Shown here: piece by piece, positions 23,222 through 31,733 of the stretch
Layout: the number at the start of each line of letters is the position of its first letter
How positions within the stretch are numbered: the first letter of the stretch is position 1
Assembly (NCBI GenBank): GCA_966210725.1
Contig: CBIHLN010000025.1
Coordinates: 1-31,733, forward strand
Origin: Lysobacter_C sp966210725
GTDB lineage: Bacteria; Pseudomonadota; Gammaproteobacteria; Xanthomonadales; Xanthomonadaceae
Reading direction: 5' to 3'
DNA: 31,733 nucleotides
Translations under genes and position numbers: made by a program
Notes under the pieces: generated by a model
What the model was told of the DNA's origin: nothing
Databases searched by the model: none
The model's input: the letters and a program-made list of their open reading frames with translations, nothing else

Positions 23222-24433
23222 TCACATCGAGTGCCACCACATCAGCAGTTCGTGCCAGAGGCGCTTGAAGAAGCCGGCCTGCTCGATGCCATCGATCGCC
23301 ACCAGCGGACGCTGAGCGATGATCTTGTCGTCCAGCATCACCTTGACCGTGCCGATCGCCTGGCCCTTCTCGATCGGCGCGACCAGCGTGGCCGGCACGT
23401 CCATCATCGGCTTGAGCTGCTCGTAGCGGCCACGCGGCACCGTCACCAGCAGCGGCTCGGCCAGCCCCAGACGCACCTCGTTTTCCTGGCCCTTCCAGAC
23501 CTTCTGCTGCGCGACCTGCGCGCCGGCCTTGTACATCTCGTGGGTCTCGTAGAACCGGAAGCCCCAGTTGAGCAGCGCCTGGCTGTCGCGGGCGCGCTGG
23601 GACTCGGACGTCGAGCCCATGACCACCGAGATCAGACGCTGGTCGCCGCGCTTGGCCGAAGCCATCAGGCAGTAGCCGGCGGCCGCGGTGTGCCCGGTCT
23701 TGATGCCGTCCACGCTGGCGTCGCGCCACAGCAGCACGTTGCGGTTGGGCTGGGTGATGTCGCCGACGGTGAACTCCTTGATCTTGTTGTAGGAGTACGC
23801 CTCGGGGTAGTCGTGGATCAGCGCCCGGCCGAGCAACGCCAGGTCACGCGCCGTGGTGATGTGGCCCTCGCCCGGCAGGCCGGTGGCGTTGACGAAGTGG
23901 CTCTTCTGCATGCCGATGCGCTGCGCGTACTGGTTCATCAGCGCGGCGAACGCCTGCTCGCTGCCGGCCACGTGCTCGGCCAGGGCGATGGCGGCATCGT
24001 TGCCCGACTGCACCACCATGCCCTTTTCCATCTCCAGCAGCGGCGCGCTCTGGTTGACCTCGAAACCCGAGTAGCTGCCGTCGGTGCCGGCGCCGCCGGT
24101 GCGCCACGCGTTCTCGGTCATCATGACCTGGTCGTCTCGCGAGACCTTGCCGGCGGCCATCTCGGCAGCGATTACATAGCTGGTCATCACCTTGGTGATG
24201 CTCGCCGGCTCCAGCTGCTCGTCGTAGTTCTCGCCCGCCAGCACGTTGCCGCTGGCCGCATCCATCAGCACCCACGCCGTACCGGTCACCTCCGGCGGCG
24301 GCGGCACCGGCAGCGCGTCGCTGGCGGCGGGCTGCGCGGCGGCCGGCTGCGGCGTGGCGGGCTGGGGCGACTGGGCGAGCGCCAGGCCGACCGCAAAGGT
24401 GGCCAGCGTGGCGAGGACGAAGCGGGATTTCAT
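23222..24433 (-). CDS. dacA: D-alanyl-D-alanine carboxypeptidase (PBP5/6 type)
   Basis: The product is 403 residues from ATG 24433. A signal peptide (1-20) and a Pro/Gln/Ala linker are followed by the S11 serine peptidase domain with Ser78-Ile-Thr-Lys81, Ser143-Gly-Asn145 and Lys245-Thr-Gly247. A PBP5-like beta-rich C-terminal domain (about 295-385) follows. The C-terminus 'FFKRLWHELLMWWHSM' is an amphipathic membrane anchor. The enzyme removes the terminal D-Ala from peptidoglycan stem peptides, limiting crosslinking. It is the last gene of the mre-mrd-mltB-rlpA cluster, as in Pseudomonas (where it is called dacC), about 70 bases after rlpA. Confidence 0.95.
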   Translation of the reverse strand: MKSRFVLATLATFAVGLALAQSPQPATPQPAAAQPAASDALPVPPPPEVTGTAWVLMDAASGNVLAGENYDEQLEPASITKVMTSYVIAAEMAAGKVSRDDQVMMTENAWRTGGAGTDGSYSGFEVNQSAPLLEMEKGMVVQSGNDAAIALAEHVAGSEQAFAALMNQYAQRIGMQKSHFVNATGLPGEGHITTARDLALLGRALIHDYPEAYSYNKIKEFTVGDITQPNRNVLLWRDASVDGIKTGHTAAAGYCLMASAKRGDQRLISVVMGSTSESQRARDSQALLNWGFRFYETHEMYKAGAQVAQQKVWKGQENEVRLGLAEPLLVTVPRGRYEQLKPMMDVPATLVAPIEKGQAIGTVKVMLDDKIIAQRPLVAIDGIEQAGFFKRLWHELLMWWHSM

Positions 24434-24502
24434 GGTTCTACGACTCCGGGGAACCGGCACGCGGCCGGAAAAGAGGAAAACGGATGCACGACCGGCACCG
24501 GC

Positions 24503-25864
24503 TCAGTCGCTGACGCGCTGCGGCGACCCGAAGCCGAGTCCGGCAATACGCGCCGACAACGCCGGCACCGCGGCCGCGGCCAGCGGACCCACGCGCAGCC
24601 GCCACACGGGGCGGCCGGCGGACTGGCCGTCCAGCACGTGGGCACCGTCGACGCCGGCACCGCGCAGCATGGCCAGGGCGCGATCGGCGTTGCCGCGCGC
24701 GGAGAACGCCGCGACCTGCAGGGTGACCCCGTCCGAGGCCGGTGCCGACGCCTGCGCGGCGGTCACCGTATCGCCGCGGGGCGCCGGTGCGGCGTGCGAG
24801 GCGGCGTCGGTGGTCGCGGCGGGCGGGGGTACGCCGGGCTTGCCGGTGGCCACGCGCACGCGGCGCGTGCGCATCCACGCATCGAATTCGTCGGCGCTCA
24901 TCGCGCGGCCGTCCTGATGCATATCGAACCGGTAATCGGTGCTCGCCGCCGGTGCGTCGGACGCCGCCGGACCGGCCGGGTCGCCGGCCGCCATCGCGGT
25001 GGCGGCGGTGGCGGACGCGGCCGCACCCGCGGACGTCGGAACCGGCGTCGTCGCCGGACGTCCCGTGGCGATGCGCACGCCGGGGGGCAGGTCCACGGCA
25101 CCGGCGCTGCCGACCGGGATCGATGCCACCAGGCGATCCATGCCGGTGGCGGCGACGGGAGGCGTCGGCTCGACGGCCAGCACCGTGCCGGTATCACCGG
25201 GCATCAGTGCACGCACTTCCACCCGCGCGGTGCCCTGGCGGACGTAGTCGAGCTTCACCGCCGCCGCGTAGCTGAGGTCGATCACGCGGCCTTCGTGGAA
25301 CGGGCCGCGGTCGTTGACGCGCACGACCACCGACTTGCCGTTGTCCAGGTTGGTCACGCGCGCGAAGCTCGGCAGCGGCAGTGTCTTGTGCGCGGCGGTG
25401 AAGGCGTACATGTCGTACACCTCCAGGTTGGACGTGCGGCGGCCGTGGAACTTCTTGCCGTAGTAGGAGGCACGGCCCTGCTCGACGTAGCCGTCGTGCG
25501 AGTCCATCACCCGGTAGGTCTTGCCGAGCACCGAGTAGCTGGCGCGGTTGCCGACCTTGGAACGCGGCAGGTCGACGACCTGCGGCTCCGGGATGCAGTC
25601 CACGTCGGGCACGTAGTCGGGCGTGGTGTCGGACACGCCGGGCTTGTAGAGGCCACCGGCCACGTAGTCGCCCCGCGTGCCGGGATCCTCCTGCGCCGGT
25701 GCATACGGCGAGCCGTTGCAGCGCGCCGGCAGCGCGCCGGTCGGCAGCGCATCGCGCGTCACCGGACCGGCACCGGCGAGCGCCGAGGGTTCCGACCCGC
25801 GCTTGGGAGCGCCGGCGCAGGCCGCCAGGCCCACCACCAGGGCGGCGGCGACCGCGACCCTCAT
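24503..25864 (-). CDS. rlpA: Septal ring lytic transglycosylase RlpA (lipoprotein)
   Basis: The product is 453 residues. The lipobox 'VGLAAC' gives lipidated Cys16. The double-psi beta-barrel (about 126-220) has 'GRASYYGKKFHGRRT', Glu148, 'YAFTAAHKTLPLP' and Asp185 in 'VVRVNDRGPF'; Glu and Asp here match the catalytic pair of P. aeruginosa RlpA. A long Ala/Pro/Thr-rich linker (about 235-375) contains a near-repeat, 'VRIATGRP' at 263-270 and 'VRVATGKP' at 336-343. A C-terminal SPOR domain (about 379-450) binds denuded glycan at the septum. The protein is longer than E. coli RlpA because of the linker. The start overlaps the mltB stop by 4 bases. Confidence 0.94.
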   Translation of the reverse strand: MRVAVAAALVVGLAACAGAPKRGSEPSALAGAGPVTRDALPTGALPARCNGSPYAPAQEDPGTRGDYVAGGLYKPGVSDTTPDYVPDVDCIPEPQVVDLPRSKVGNRASYSVLGKTYRVMDSHDGYVEQGRASYYGKKFHGRRTSNLEVYDMYAFTAAHKTLPLPSFARVTNLDNGKSVVVRVNDRGPFHEGRVIDLSYAAAVKLDYVRQGTARVEVRALMPGDTGTVLAVEPTPPVAATGMDRLVASIPVGSAGAVDLPPGVRIATGRPATTPVPTSAGAAASATAATAMAAGDPAGPAASDAPAASTDYRFDMHQDGRAMSADEFDAWMRTRRVRVATGKPGVPPPAATTDAASHAAPAPRGDTVTAAQASAPASDGVTLQVAAFSARGNADRALAMLRGAGVDGAHVLDGQSAGRPVWRLRVGPLAAAAVPALSARIAGLGFGSPQRVSD

Positions 25865-27057
25865 GCGCCGTCAGCGGCCGCGGGTGCGGCGGTCTCGGCC
25901 AGCGGGTTCTCGCGGCCGGCGATGGCCTCGGACAACTGGTAGACCGCCATCGCGTAATGCTTGGAGATGTTGTAGCGGGTGATGGCGTAGAAGTTGTCGA
26001 AACCCAGCCAATGCTCCCGCCCCGACACGCCGTCGAGGTTGATCAGCAGCGCGGGTTCGTCCGCGGCGATGGACGCGGCCATCGGCCGGTAGCCCATCCC
26101 GCCCAGTTGCGCGACGGTCATGTCCGGATACAGGCCTTCGGGCTCGAAGTCGCGCGCGTCGGGCGCGCGCATCGCACGCACGGTGATCGGGCCACCGCGG
26201 GTCCAGCCGCCCTTCTCGACGAAGTAGTTGGCGATCGATGCGAACACGTCGTCGGTGCTGTTGAACAGGTCGATGCGGCCATCGCCGTTGCCGTCGGCCG
26301 CGAATTCCCGGTAGCTCGACGGCATGAACTGGCCCCAGCCCATGGCGCCGGCATAGCTGCCCTTGAGCGTGGTGACGTCGAGCCGTTGCTCCTTGCCCAG
26401 CGCGAACAGCTGCGCCAGCTCGCCGCGGAAGAACGCCTCGCGGCGGTTTTCCCGATCGGCCTTGGCGGGGTCGCCGGTGCGCGGATAGGCGAAGGCCAGC
26501 GTGTACAGCGCATCGACCACCGGATAGCTGCCGGTGTTGGCACCGTAGCTCGTTTCCACGCCGATGATGGCGACGATGATCTCGGCCGGCACGCCGGTGC
26601 GCGCCTCGACGCGCGCCAGCGCATCGCGGTGGCGGGCCAGGAAGGCCTGGCCGCCGTCGATGCGGGCCTGACTGATGAAGATCGGCCGGTAGTCCCGCCA
26701 CGGCTTGGCTTCGGCCGGTCGCGACATGGCGGTGATGATGCTGTCGCGCATCTCCGCGTTCGCCAGCACCGACTCGATGTACCCCGCATCGACGCCGTAC
26801 TTCGCGGCGGTGTCGCGCACGAACGCCGCTTTCGCCTGCTCCAGCGGCATCGCCGGCAGCGGATCAGGCAGCGGATTGGTGCCGGGCACGGGCGGCCGCT
26901 GGCGCGTCGGGACGGGCGTCGGTCCCGGGGTCGTCTCGGACGCTTTCGATGCCTCGTCCGCGGACGGCGCCGGGGTCGGCGGCGCGGGTGTCGCGCAGGC
27001 ACCGAGCGCCAGCGAAAGCATGAATGGGAGGGCGTTTCGGAGGGGGCGTGCAGTCAT
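25861..27057 (-). CDS. mltB: Membrane-bound lytic murein transglycosylase B
   Basis: The product is 398 residues from ATG 27057. The signal peptide ends in the lipobox 'LALGAC' (lipidated Cys21), followed by a Pro/Thr-rich linker (about 22-70). The SltB/MltB domain has catalytic Glu168 in 'IIGVETSYGANTGSYPV', then 'GSYAGAMGWGQFMPSSYREFA' and 'GDGRIDLFNSTDDVFASIANYF'. It cleaves the glycan strand to form 1,6-anhydro-MurNAc ends. It sits between rodA and rlpA. The 83-base gap to rodA contains TAACCT seven bases before the ATG, a weak candidate for a leaderless internal promoter; no ribosome binding site is evident. Confidence 0.94.
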   Translation of the reverse strand: MTARPLRNALPFMLSLALGACATPAPPTPAPSADEASKASETTPGPTPVPTRQRPPVPGTNPLPDPLPAMPLEQAKAAFVRDTAAKYGVDAGYIESVLANAEMRDSIITAMSRPAEAKPWRDYRPIFISQARIDGGQAFLARHRDALARVEARTGVPAEIIVAIIGVETSYGANTGSYPVVDALYTLAFAYPRTGDPAKADRENRREAFFRGELAQLFALGKEQRLDVTTLKGSYAGAMGWGQFMPSSYREFAADGNGDGRIDLFNSTDDVFASIANYFVEKGGWTRGGPITVRAMRAPDARDFEPEGLYPDMTVAQLGGMGYRPMAASIAADEPALLINLDGVSGREHWLGFDNFYAITRYNISKHYAMAVYQLSEAIAGRENPLAETAAPAAADGA

Positions 27058-27140
27058 CGCGGCGAGGTTAGCACGCAGCATTCCGCCTGCGGCCGCGCCG
27101 GGTTCGGGTGGTGTTCATCCAGTCGCCGGGATCGGTGCGG

Positions 27141-28253
27141 TCAGCGCACGTGCACGGGACGGTGCGCGCGCACCGCCATCACCACGCCCAGCCCGGCGAG
27201 CAACGACACCGCCGACGTGCCGCCGTAACTGAGCAGAGGCATCGGTACGCCCACCACCGGCAGCAGGCCGGCGATCATCCCCCCGTTCACGATGACGTAC
27301 ACGCAGAAGGCCAGGCCCAGCGCGCCGGCCAGCAGGCGCGAGTAGCCGTCGCGCGCTTCGCTGGCGATCCACAGGCAGCGCCCGACCACGAAGAGGTACA
27401 GGCCCAGCGTCACCGCCACGCCGACCCACCCGAACTCCTCGCTGAGCACGGCGAAGATGAAGTCGGTGGTGTGTTCGGGGATGTAGTTCAGGTGCGACTG
27501 GCTGCCCTCGCCCCAGCCCTTGCCGGTCAGGCCGCCGCCGCCGATGGCGATCTTGGACTGGATGATGTTCCAGCCCGCGCCCAGCGGGTCGGACTCCGGG
27601 TCCAGGAACGTCATGATCCGGTCCTTCTGGTACGGCCGCAGCATCCAGAACCACGCCGCGGGCGCCACCGCCGCCACGCCGCCGATCGCCGCCACGAACC
27701 ACCACCACGACAGCCCGGCCAGGTACAGCGCGAAGGCGCCACTGGAGGCCACCAGCATCGCCGTGCCGAAGTCGGGCTGCAGCAGGATCAGGCCGGTGGG
27801 GCCGGCGATGATCGCGCCGGCCACCAGCACGGTGGGCAGGCGCGGCGGCAACGCGCCCCGGTTGAGGTACCACGCCACCATCATCGGCAGGCTGAGCTTG
27901 AGCAGTTCGGCCGGCTGGAAATAGAACACACCCAGGTTCAACCAGTGCGCGCCGTGGCGGCCGCTGCCCAGGAACAGCACGGCCACCAGCGGGATGATCG
28001 ACGCGGCGAACACCAGCGGTGTCCAGTTGCGCAACTGCTGCGGCGGCATACGTGACAGCGCCCACATTGCCCCGAGCCCCACGGCGAAGCGCGCGCCCTG
28101 CGCGACCACCAGCGTCGAGGACTGGCCACCGGCGCTGTAGAGCACCGCCAGGCCGATGGCCATCAGCGCCAGCAGCGCGGCCATCAGCGGCCAGTCCAGC
28201 GTGCGCAGCAGGCGCGCGGCGAGGTCGAAGAGCCAGCGCAGGATAATGCTCAT
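27141..28253 (-). CDS. rodA: Peptidoglycan glycosyltransferase RodA
   Basis: The product is 370 residues with about ten transmembrane helices. SEDS-family motifs are visible: 'GAHWLNLGVFYFQPAELLKLSLPM' (about 101-124), 'LQPDFGTAML' (about 158-167) and 'GKGWGEGSQSHLNYIPEHTTDFIF'-type residues around 245-267, with Asp264 matching the catalytic aspartate of RodA. It polymerises lipid II into glycan strands for lateral wall growth together with PBP2. The start overlaps the mrdA stop by 4 bases, so the polymerase and transpeptidase are translationally coupled. RodA rather than FtsW is indicated by the mre/mrd context. Confidence 0.95.
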   Translation of the reverse strand: MSIILRWLFDLAARLLRTLDWPLMAALLALMAIGLAVLYSAGGQSSTLVVAQGARFAVGLGAMWALSRMPPQQLRNWTPLVFAASIIPLVAVLFLGSGRHGAHWLNLGVFYFQPAELLKLSLPMMVAWYLNRGALPPRLPTVLVAGAIIAGPTGLILLQPDFGTAMLVASSGAFALYLAGLSWWWFVAAIGGVAAVAPAAWFWMLRPYQKDRIMTFLDPESDPLGAGWNIIQSKIAIGGGGLTGKGWGEGSQSHLNYIPEHTTDFIFAVLSEEFGWVGVAVTLGLYLFVVGRCLWIASEARDGYSRLLAGALGLAFCVYVIVNGGMIAGLLPVVGVPMPLLSYGGTSAVSLLAGLGVVMAVRAHRPVHVR

Positions 28254-30220
28254 CGCGTGGGCTCCCGGGCGGTTGCGGGTGGCTGCCGGCCGTCCTGTAC
28301 CCCCCCTGCGGACGCACTCGACGCGGCTGTCTTCACCGCGTCGGCGGTGGGCTCGGGCTTCTCCGGTTCCGGTGGCGGCTCAGGCATCGTGCCCAGCAGC
28401 CATGCATCGAAGATCTTGCGGGCGATCGGCGCGGCAGTGGTGCCGCCGTAGCCGCCGTGTTCGACCACCACGGCCACCGCGATCGTCGGGTTGTCGGCCG
28501 GCGCATACCCGACGAACAACGCCTGGTGGCGCAGGTGGTAGGGCAGCGACCTCGGGTCCATGCTGGCGCTGCCCTTGCGACTGATCTTCTGCGCGGTGCC
28601 GGTCTTGCCGGCCATCCGGTAGGGCGCGCCGATCGCCATCGCGGTCGCCGTGCCGCGGCCGTGGATGGTGGCCTCCATGCCTTCCTGCACGGCGCGCAGG
28701 TGCTCGGGATTGGTGGTGATCAGCTCCGGTTCCGGGCGCGGCAGCGGGGTCCAGGGCTGGCCGTAGCCGTCGCGCCGTTGCGACACCAGGCGCAGCTCGC
28801 GCAGGCGACCGCCGTCCGCAACGGCGGCGGTGGCCCGCACCAGCTGCAGCGCGGTCGCGATCCAGTAGCCCTGGCCGATGCCGGCGATCACCGTCTCGCC
28901 CGGGTACCACGGTTCGGTGGTGCGGCTGCGCTTGTAGTCGGGCGACGGCACCACGCCGTCGTTCTCGCCGATCAGGTCGATGCCGGTGGGCTCGCCGAAG
29001 CCGTACCGCCGCATGTAGTCGGCGAAGCGCTCGATGCCCATGTCGTAGGCGAGCTTGTAGTAGTAGTAATTCACCGAGCGCGAGATCGACGAGCGCAGGT
29101 CGGTCAGGCCGGCGCCGCGGCTGGCATCGCGGTAGCCGCGCGCCTGGCCCGGGATGCGGAACTCGCCGGTGGAGAACACCGTCGACTCGGGCGTCAGCTG
29201 GCCGCTGTCCACGCCCGCCAGTGCCACCAGCGGCTTGATCGTCGAGCCCGGCGGGCCGCCGCCCAGCACGTTGCGGTTGAACAGCGGACGCGAGGGGTTG
29301 TCCATCAGCGCGCGGTAGTCGGTGTGCGAAATGCCGTTGACGAACAGGTTGGGGTCGTAGCTGGGCAGGCTGACCATGCCCAGCACCTCGCCGGTGCGCG
29401 GGTCCACCGCCACCGCCGACCCTTCCAGCTCACCGAAGGCGTGCACCATCGCCTGCTGCAGGCGCGCGTCGATGCTCAGGCGCAGGTCGGCACCGGGCAC
29501 GGCCGGCACGCGGCCGACCTCGCCCATCGCGCGGCCGTCGACGTTGGTCTCGATCTTGCGGTAGCCGATGCGGCCGCGCAGCGCCTCTTCGTAGGCGCGC
29601 TCCAGCCCGGTCTTGCCGATGTGGGTGAGCGCCGCGTTGGCCTCGCCCAGCGTCTTGAGGTCCTCGGCGTCCACCCGGCCGACGTAGCCGACCACGTGGG
29701 CCATCAGGTCGGTGTAGGGGTAGCGCCGGTTGAGGTAGGGCACCAGTTCGACGCCGGGGAACCGCCACCGGTCCACCGCGAAGCGCGCGGCCTCCTCGTC
29801 GTCCACGCGCAACTTCAGCGTGATCGGCTTGAAGCCGCGGGTGGCGCGGCGGTGCTCGTGGTAGCTCTCGATGTCCTCCGGCGCCAGCGCGACCACCCGC
29901 TGCAGCCGCGGCAGCCAGTCCTCCGCGGGGCCGGCCTGGTCCGGCGTGACCTCCAGGCGGAACGCCGGCACGTTGTCGGCGAGGATGCGGCCCTCGCGGT
30001 CCAGCACCAGCCCGCGTCCGGGGACCACCGGCTGCAGCTTGACGCGGTTGGCCTCGGCCCGGCTGGCGTAGTCCTCGTGCTGCCAGACCTGCAGGCGGAA
30101 GTACCACAGCGCCAGCCCGCCCAGCGCCAGCACCACGCCGAGCATGGCCAGCGCGGCGCGGCGCCGGAACTGGTCGGCCTCGGCGGCGGCATTCTTGAGG
30201 ACGCGGCGGCGCGGACCCAC
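28250..30220 (-). CDS. mrdA: Penicillin-binding protein 2 (elongasome transpeptidase)
   Basis: The product is 656 residues. A short cytoplasmic N-terminus, one transmembrane helix (about 22-43) and a pedestal domain (about 60-240) precede the transpeptidase domain. That domain has Ser326-Thr-Ile-Lys329 in 'GGPPGSTIKP', Ser382-Val-Asn384 and Lys539-Thr-Gly-Thr542. A Pro/Glu-rich and Ala/Ser-rich tail of about 50 residues follows the catalytic domain. PBP2 crosslinks the glycan made by RodA. The gene starts three bases after mreD and overlaps rodA by 4 bases. A run of four tyrosines follows the SxN motif. Confidence 0.96.
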   Translation of the reverse strand: MGPRRRVLKNAAAEADQFRRRAALAMLGVVLALGGLALWYFRLQVWQHEDYASRAEANRVKLQPVVPGRGLVLDREGRILADNVPAFRLEVTPDQAGPAEDWLPRLQRVVALAPEDIESYHEHRRATRGFKPITLKLRVDDEEAARFAVDRWRFPGVELVPYLNRRYPYTDLMAHVVGYVGRVDAEDLKTLGEANAALTHIGKTGLERAYEEALRGRIGYRKIETNVDGRAMGEVGRVPAVPGADLRLSIDARLQQAMVHAFGELEGSAVAVDPRTGEVLGMVSLPSYDPNLFVNGISHTDYRALMDNPSRPLFNRNVLGGGPPGSTIKPLVALAGVDSGQLTPESTVFSTGEFRIPGQARGYRDASRGAGLTDLRSSISRSVNYYYYKLAYDMGIERFADYMRRYGFGEPTGIDLIGENDGVVPSPDYKRSRTTEPWYPGETVIAGIGQGYWIATALQLVRATAAVADGGRLRELRLVSQRRDGYGQPWTPLPRPEPELITTNPEHLRAVQEGMEATIHGRGTATAMAIGAPYRMAGKTGTAQKISRKGSASMDPRSLPYHLRHQALFVGYAPADNPTIAVAVVVEHGGYGGTTAAPIARKIFDAWLLGTMPEPPPEPEKPEPTADAVKTAASSASAGGVQDGRQPPATAREPTR

Positions 30221-30223
30221 GGC

Positions 30224-30709
30224 TCAGCGCCTCCGCCAGCCGCCGTGCCTGAGCCCGTCCAGCAGCATGTACACCGGCGGCCACAGCAGCATGCCCAGCA
30301 CCGGCGCCGCCCACGCCAGGTCCGGATGCGGCGCCACGCCCAGCGTGAGGTGCAGCACGGTGGTCACGATGCGGTCGTTGAGCAGCAGGCCGCCGATCGC
30401 CAGCGCCTGCTGCGACATCGGGAAGAACCGCAGCCGCGCGCGGAAGCGCTGCAGGATGAAGGCCATCACCGACAGGCGCAGCGCCTGCTCGCCCAACAGG
30501 CTGCCGAAGGTGAGGTCGGCCAGCAGGCCGACCACGAAGGCGAACCCCAGGCCGTAGCGGTCGGGGTCTTCCAGCACCCAGTACGCGACCACCAGGGCCA
30601 GCCAGTATGGCCGCAGGGGTTGCAGCAGTTCCGGCAGCGGCAGCAGGCCGAGCAGCAGCGCGACCAGCACGCTGGCCGGCATCATCCAGGCGCGGCGGGG
30701 GCGCTTCAT
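30224..30709 (-). CDS. mreD: Rod shape-determining protein MreD
   Basis: The product is 161 residues with five or six hydrophobic helices and a basic C-terminal end. The central 'GFAFVVGLLADLTFGSLLGEQALRLSVMAFIL' segment is the conserved MreD signature region. MreD is an inner-membrane partner of MreC that tunes PBP2/RodA activity. The start overlaps the mreC stop by 4 bases (ATGA), and mrdA begins three bases after its stop, so it is embedded in a tightly coupled operon. Confidence 0.93.
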   Translation of the reverse strand: MKRPRRAWMMPASVLVALLLGLLPLPELLQPLRPYWLALVVAYWVLEDPDRYGLGFAFVVGLLADLTFGSLLGEQALRLSVMAFILQRFRARLRFFPMSQQALAIGGLLLNDRIVTTVLHLTLGVAPHPDLAWAAPVLGMLLWPPVYMLLDGLRHGGWRRR

Positions 30710-31713
30710 CGCGTCACCTCCGCAGCATCGGACCGGGGCGCGGGCGGCGTCGTGGACGCCGGCGCGGCCCCGGCTGGCGGCGCGGCATCGCCCTCGCCCG
30801 CCGGCGCAACGGCGCCGGTGGTCGTGGCATCCGCTTCCGCGGGCGGGGGCGGCGCCGACGGCAGCGGCGTGGCCGGCGCGCTGCGCAGCAGCAGCACGTC
30901 ACGCCCGCGGTCCAGCTGCGCGGCCGGTGTGACATCGCCGCTGAGGAACGCACGGCTGTCGTCGGGCCGCAGCTCCGCCACCGTGCCCACCGGGAAGCCG
31001 GCCGGGAAGCGCGCGCCCAGCCCCGACGTCACCAGCAGGTCGCCGACCTTGACGTCGCTCGACAACGGGATGTTGGTAAGGCTGAGCCGGTCGCTGCGGC
31101 CGTTGCCGTAGGCCATCAGCCGGACGCCGTTGCGTGCCACCGCCACCGGCACGACATGCGACGGGTCGGTCAGCAGCAGCACGGTGGCCTGGATCGGACT
31201 GGCGTCGATCACCTGCCCCACCAGGCCGCCGGCATCGATCACGGCCTGGCCGACGCGCACGCCGTCGCCGCGGCCGGCGTCCAGCACCAGCCGCTGCCGC
31301 GTGGGGTCGAGGTCGACATCGAGGATGGGCGCCAGCAGGACATCGAGGTTGCCGCGCTGTTTGCCGCCCAGCAGGCCGCGGAGCCGCGCGTTGTCGGCGG
31401 CGACCGCCTGCAGGCGTGCCAGCCGGGCGTTGTTGACCAGCAGCTCGTTGCGCAGACGCGCGTTCTCTTCGGTGAGCTGCGCCAGCGTGCCGGCATCCTC
31501 GTACAGCGCGCCGGCCATGCGCGAGGGCCATCCCGCCACGGTGCGGACCGGCTGCACCAGCAGGCTGGCCTGCTCGCGGGCCTGGCGCAGCCAGCCGCCC
31601 CGGTGGTCGAGCACGATCAGCACGACGGCCAGCCCCAGATAGGCCAGCAACCGCAGCGTGTCGGCGACTTCACCGGTGCGGGAGGGGGCGGACGGGCCGG
31701 CGTAGGGAGGCAT
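30706..31713 (-). CDS. mreC: Rod shape-determining protein MreC
   Basis: The product is 335 residues from ATG 31713. One transmembrane helix (about 19-38) is followed by a coiled coil (about 68-112, 'LTEENARLRNELLVNNARLARLQ'-type heptads) and a double beta-barrel domain (about 120-270) with 'DPSHVVPVAVARNGVRLMAYGNG' and 'DLLVTSGLGARFPAGFPVGTV'. The last ~55 residues are a low-complexity Ala/Pro/Thr tail. MreC links MreB filaments to PBP2 in the periplasm and activates PBP2-RodA. Only 20 bases of upstream sequence remain in the window, so mreB, expected upstream, lies outside it. Confidence 0.95.
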   Translation of the reverse strand: MPPYAGPSAPSRTGEVADTLRLLAYLGLAVVLIVLDHRGGWLRQAREQASLLVQPVRTVAGWPSRMAGALYEDAGTLAQLTEENARLRNELLVNNARLARLQAVAADNARLRGLLGGKQRGNLDVLLAPILDVDLDPTRQRLVLDAGRGDGVRVGQAVIDAGGLVGQVIDASPIQATVLLLTDPSHVVPVAVARNGVRLMAYGNGRSDRLSLTNIPLSSDVKVGDLLVTSGLGARFPAGFPVGTVAELRPDDSRAFLSGDVTPAAQLDRGRDVLLLRSAPATPLPSAPPPPAEADATTTGAVAPAGEGDAAPPAGAAPASTTPPAPRSDAAEVTR

Positions 31714-31733
31714 CAGGGGCCGGAGGCTGCGGG

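Noticed and set aside
22088..25942. A 1284-codon open frame on the + strand
   Set aside because: Its start overlaps the csgG-like gene in another frame and the rest is antisense to dacA and rlpA. The translation is low-complexity Arg/Gly/His-rich sequence with no domain, a product of high third-position GC.
28457..31111. An 884-codon open frame on the + strand
   Set aside because: It is antisense to mrdA, mreD and mreC; no recognisable domain.

Overview
The window is high-GC (about 70%) chromosomal DNA from a gammaproteobacterium, most likely the Xanthomonadaceae/Lysobacteraceae (Lysobacter, Luteimonas, Stenotrophomonas or Xanthomonas-like). The basis is the combination of the mre-mrd-mltB-rlpA-dacA and ybeD-lipB-lipA order, CCCTCTCCC / CCTTCTCCCC-type intergenic repeats common in that group, many GTG starts and the extreme codon GC. 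No rRNA, tRNA, CRISPR, insertion sequence or prophage was seen. Almost all sequence is coding and most neighbouring genes overlap by 4 bases. Layout, left to right. (1) 26-2693 (+): a YqjD/YqjE-like membrane stress operon (DUF883 protein, phage-holin-family membrane protein, small membrane protein) running into an AI-2E-family transporter. (2) 2731-4835 (+): a HAD phosphatase translationally coupled to an M17 leucyl aminopeptidase. (3) 10332-4849 (-): a five-gene unit of ABC-2 exporter ATPase and permease, an exported amidohydrolase with an extra C-terminal CIA30-like domain, and a DesK/DesR-type histidine kinase and response regulator; this looks like a self-regulated export/detoxification module. 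(4) 10595-15315 (+): divergent from it, a MacAB-like exporter (adaptor, LolD-type ATPase, two FtsX/MacB permeases) with a repeat element between ATPase and first permease. (5) 17174-15337 (-): two overlapping DMT/EamA exporters (YedA-like, RarD-like). (6) 19640-17379 (-): tail-specific protease Prc. (7) 22028-19942 (-): ybeD-lipB-lipA, protein lipoylation. (8) 22152-23120 (+): a CsgG-like secreted protein with a C-terminal SH3-like domain, pointing against its neighbours. (9) 31713-23222 (-): mreC-mreD-mrdA-rodA-mltB-rlpA-dacA, the elongasome with its peptidoglycan hydrolases; mreB presumably lies just beyond the right edge. Functionally, region 9 builds and trims the lateral wall: MreC/MreD scaffold, RodA glycosyltransferase, PBP2 transpeptidase, MltB and RlpA lytic transglycosylases, and a DD-carboxypeptidase. 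Prc, the YqjD/E-like operon and the CsgG-like protein are also envelope-associated. The least explained parts are the exporter/amidohydrolase/DesKR unit with a palindromic site in its divergent promoter region, and the CsgG-SH3-like gene placed between dacA and ybeD behind a 15-bp-arm inverted repeat that overlaps the predicted ybeD promoter.
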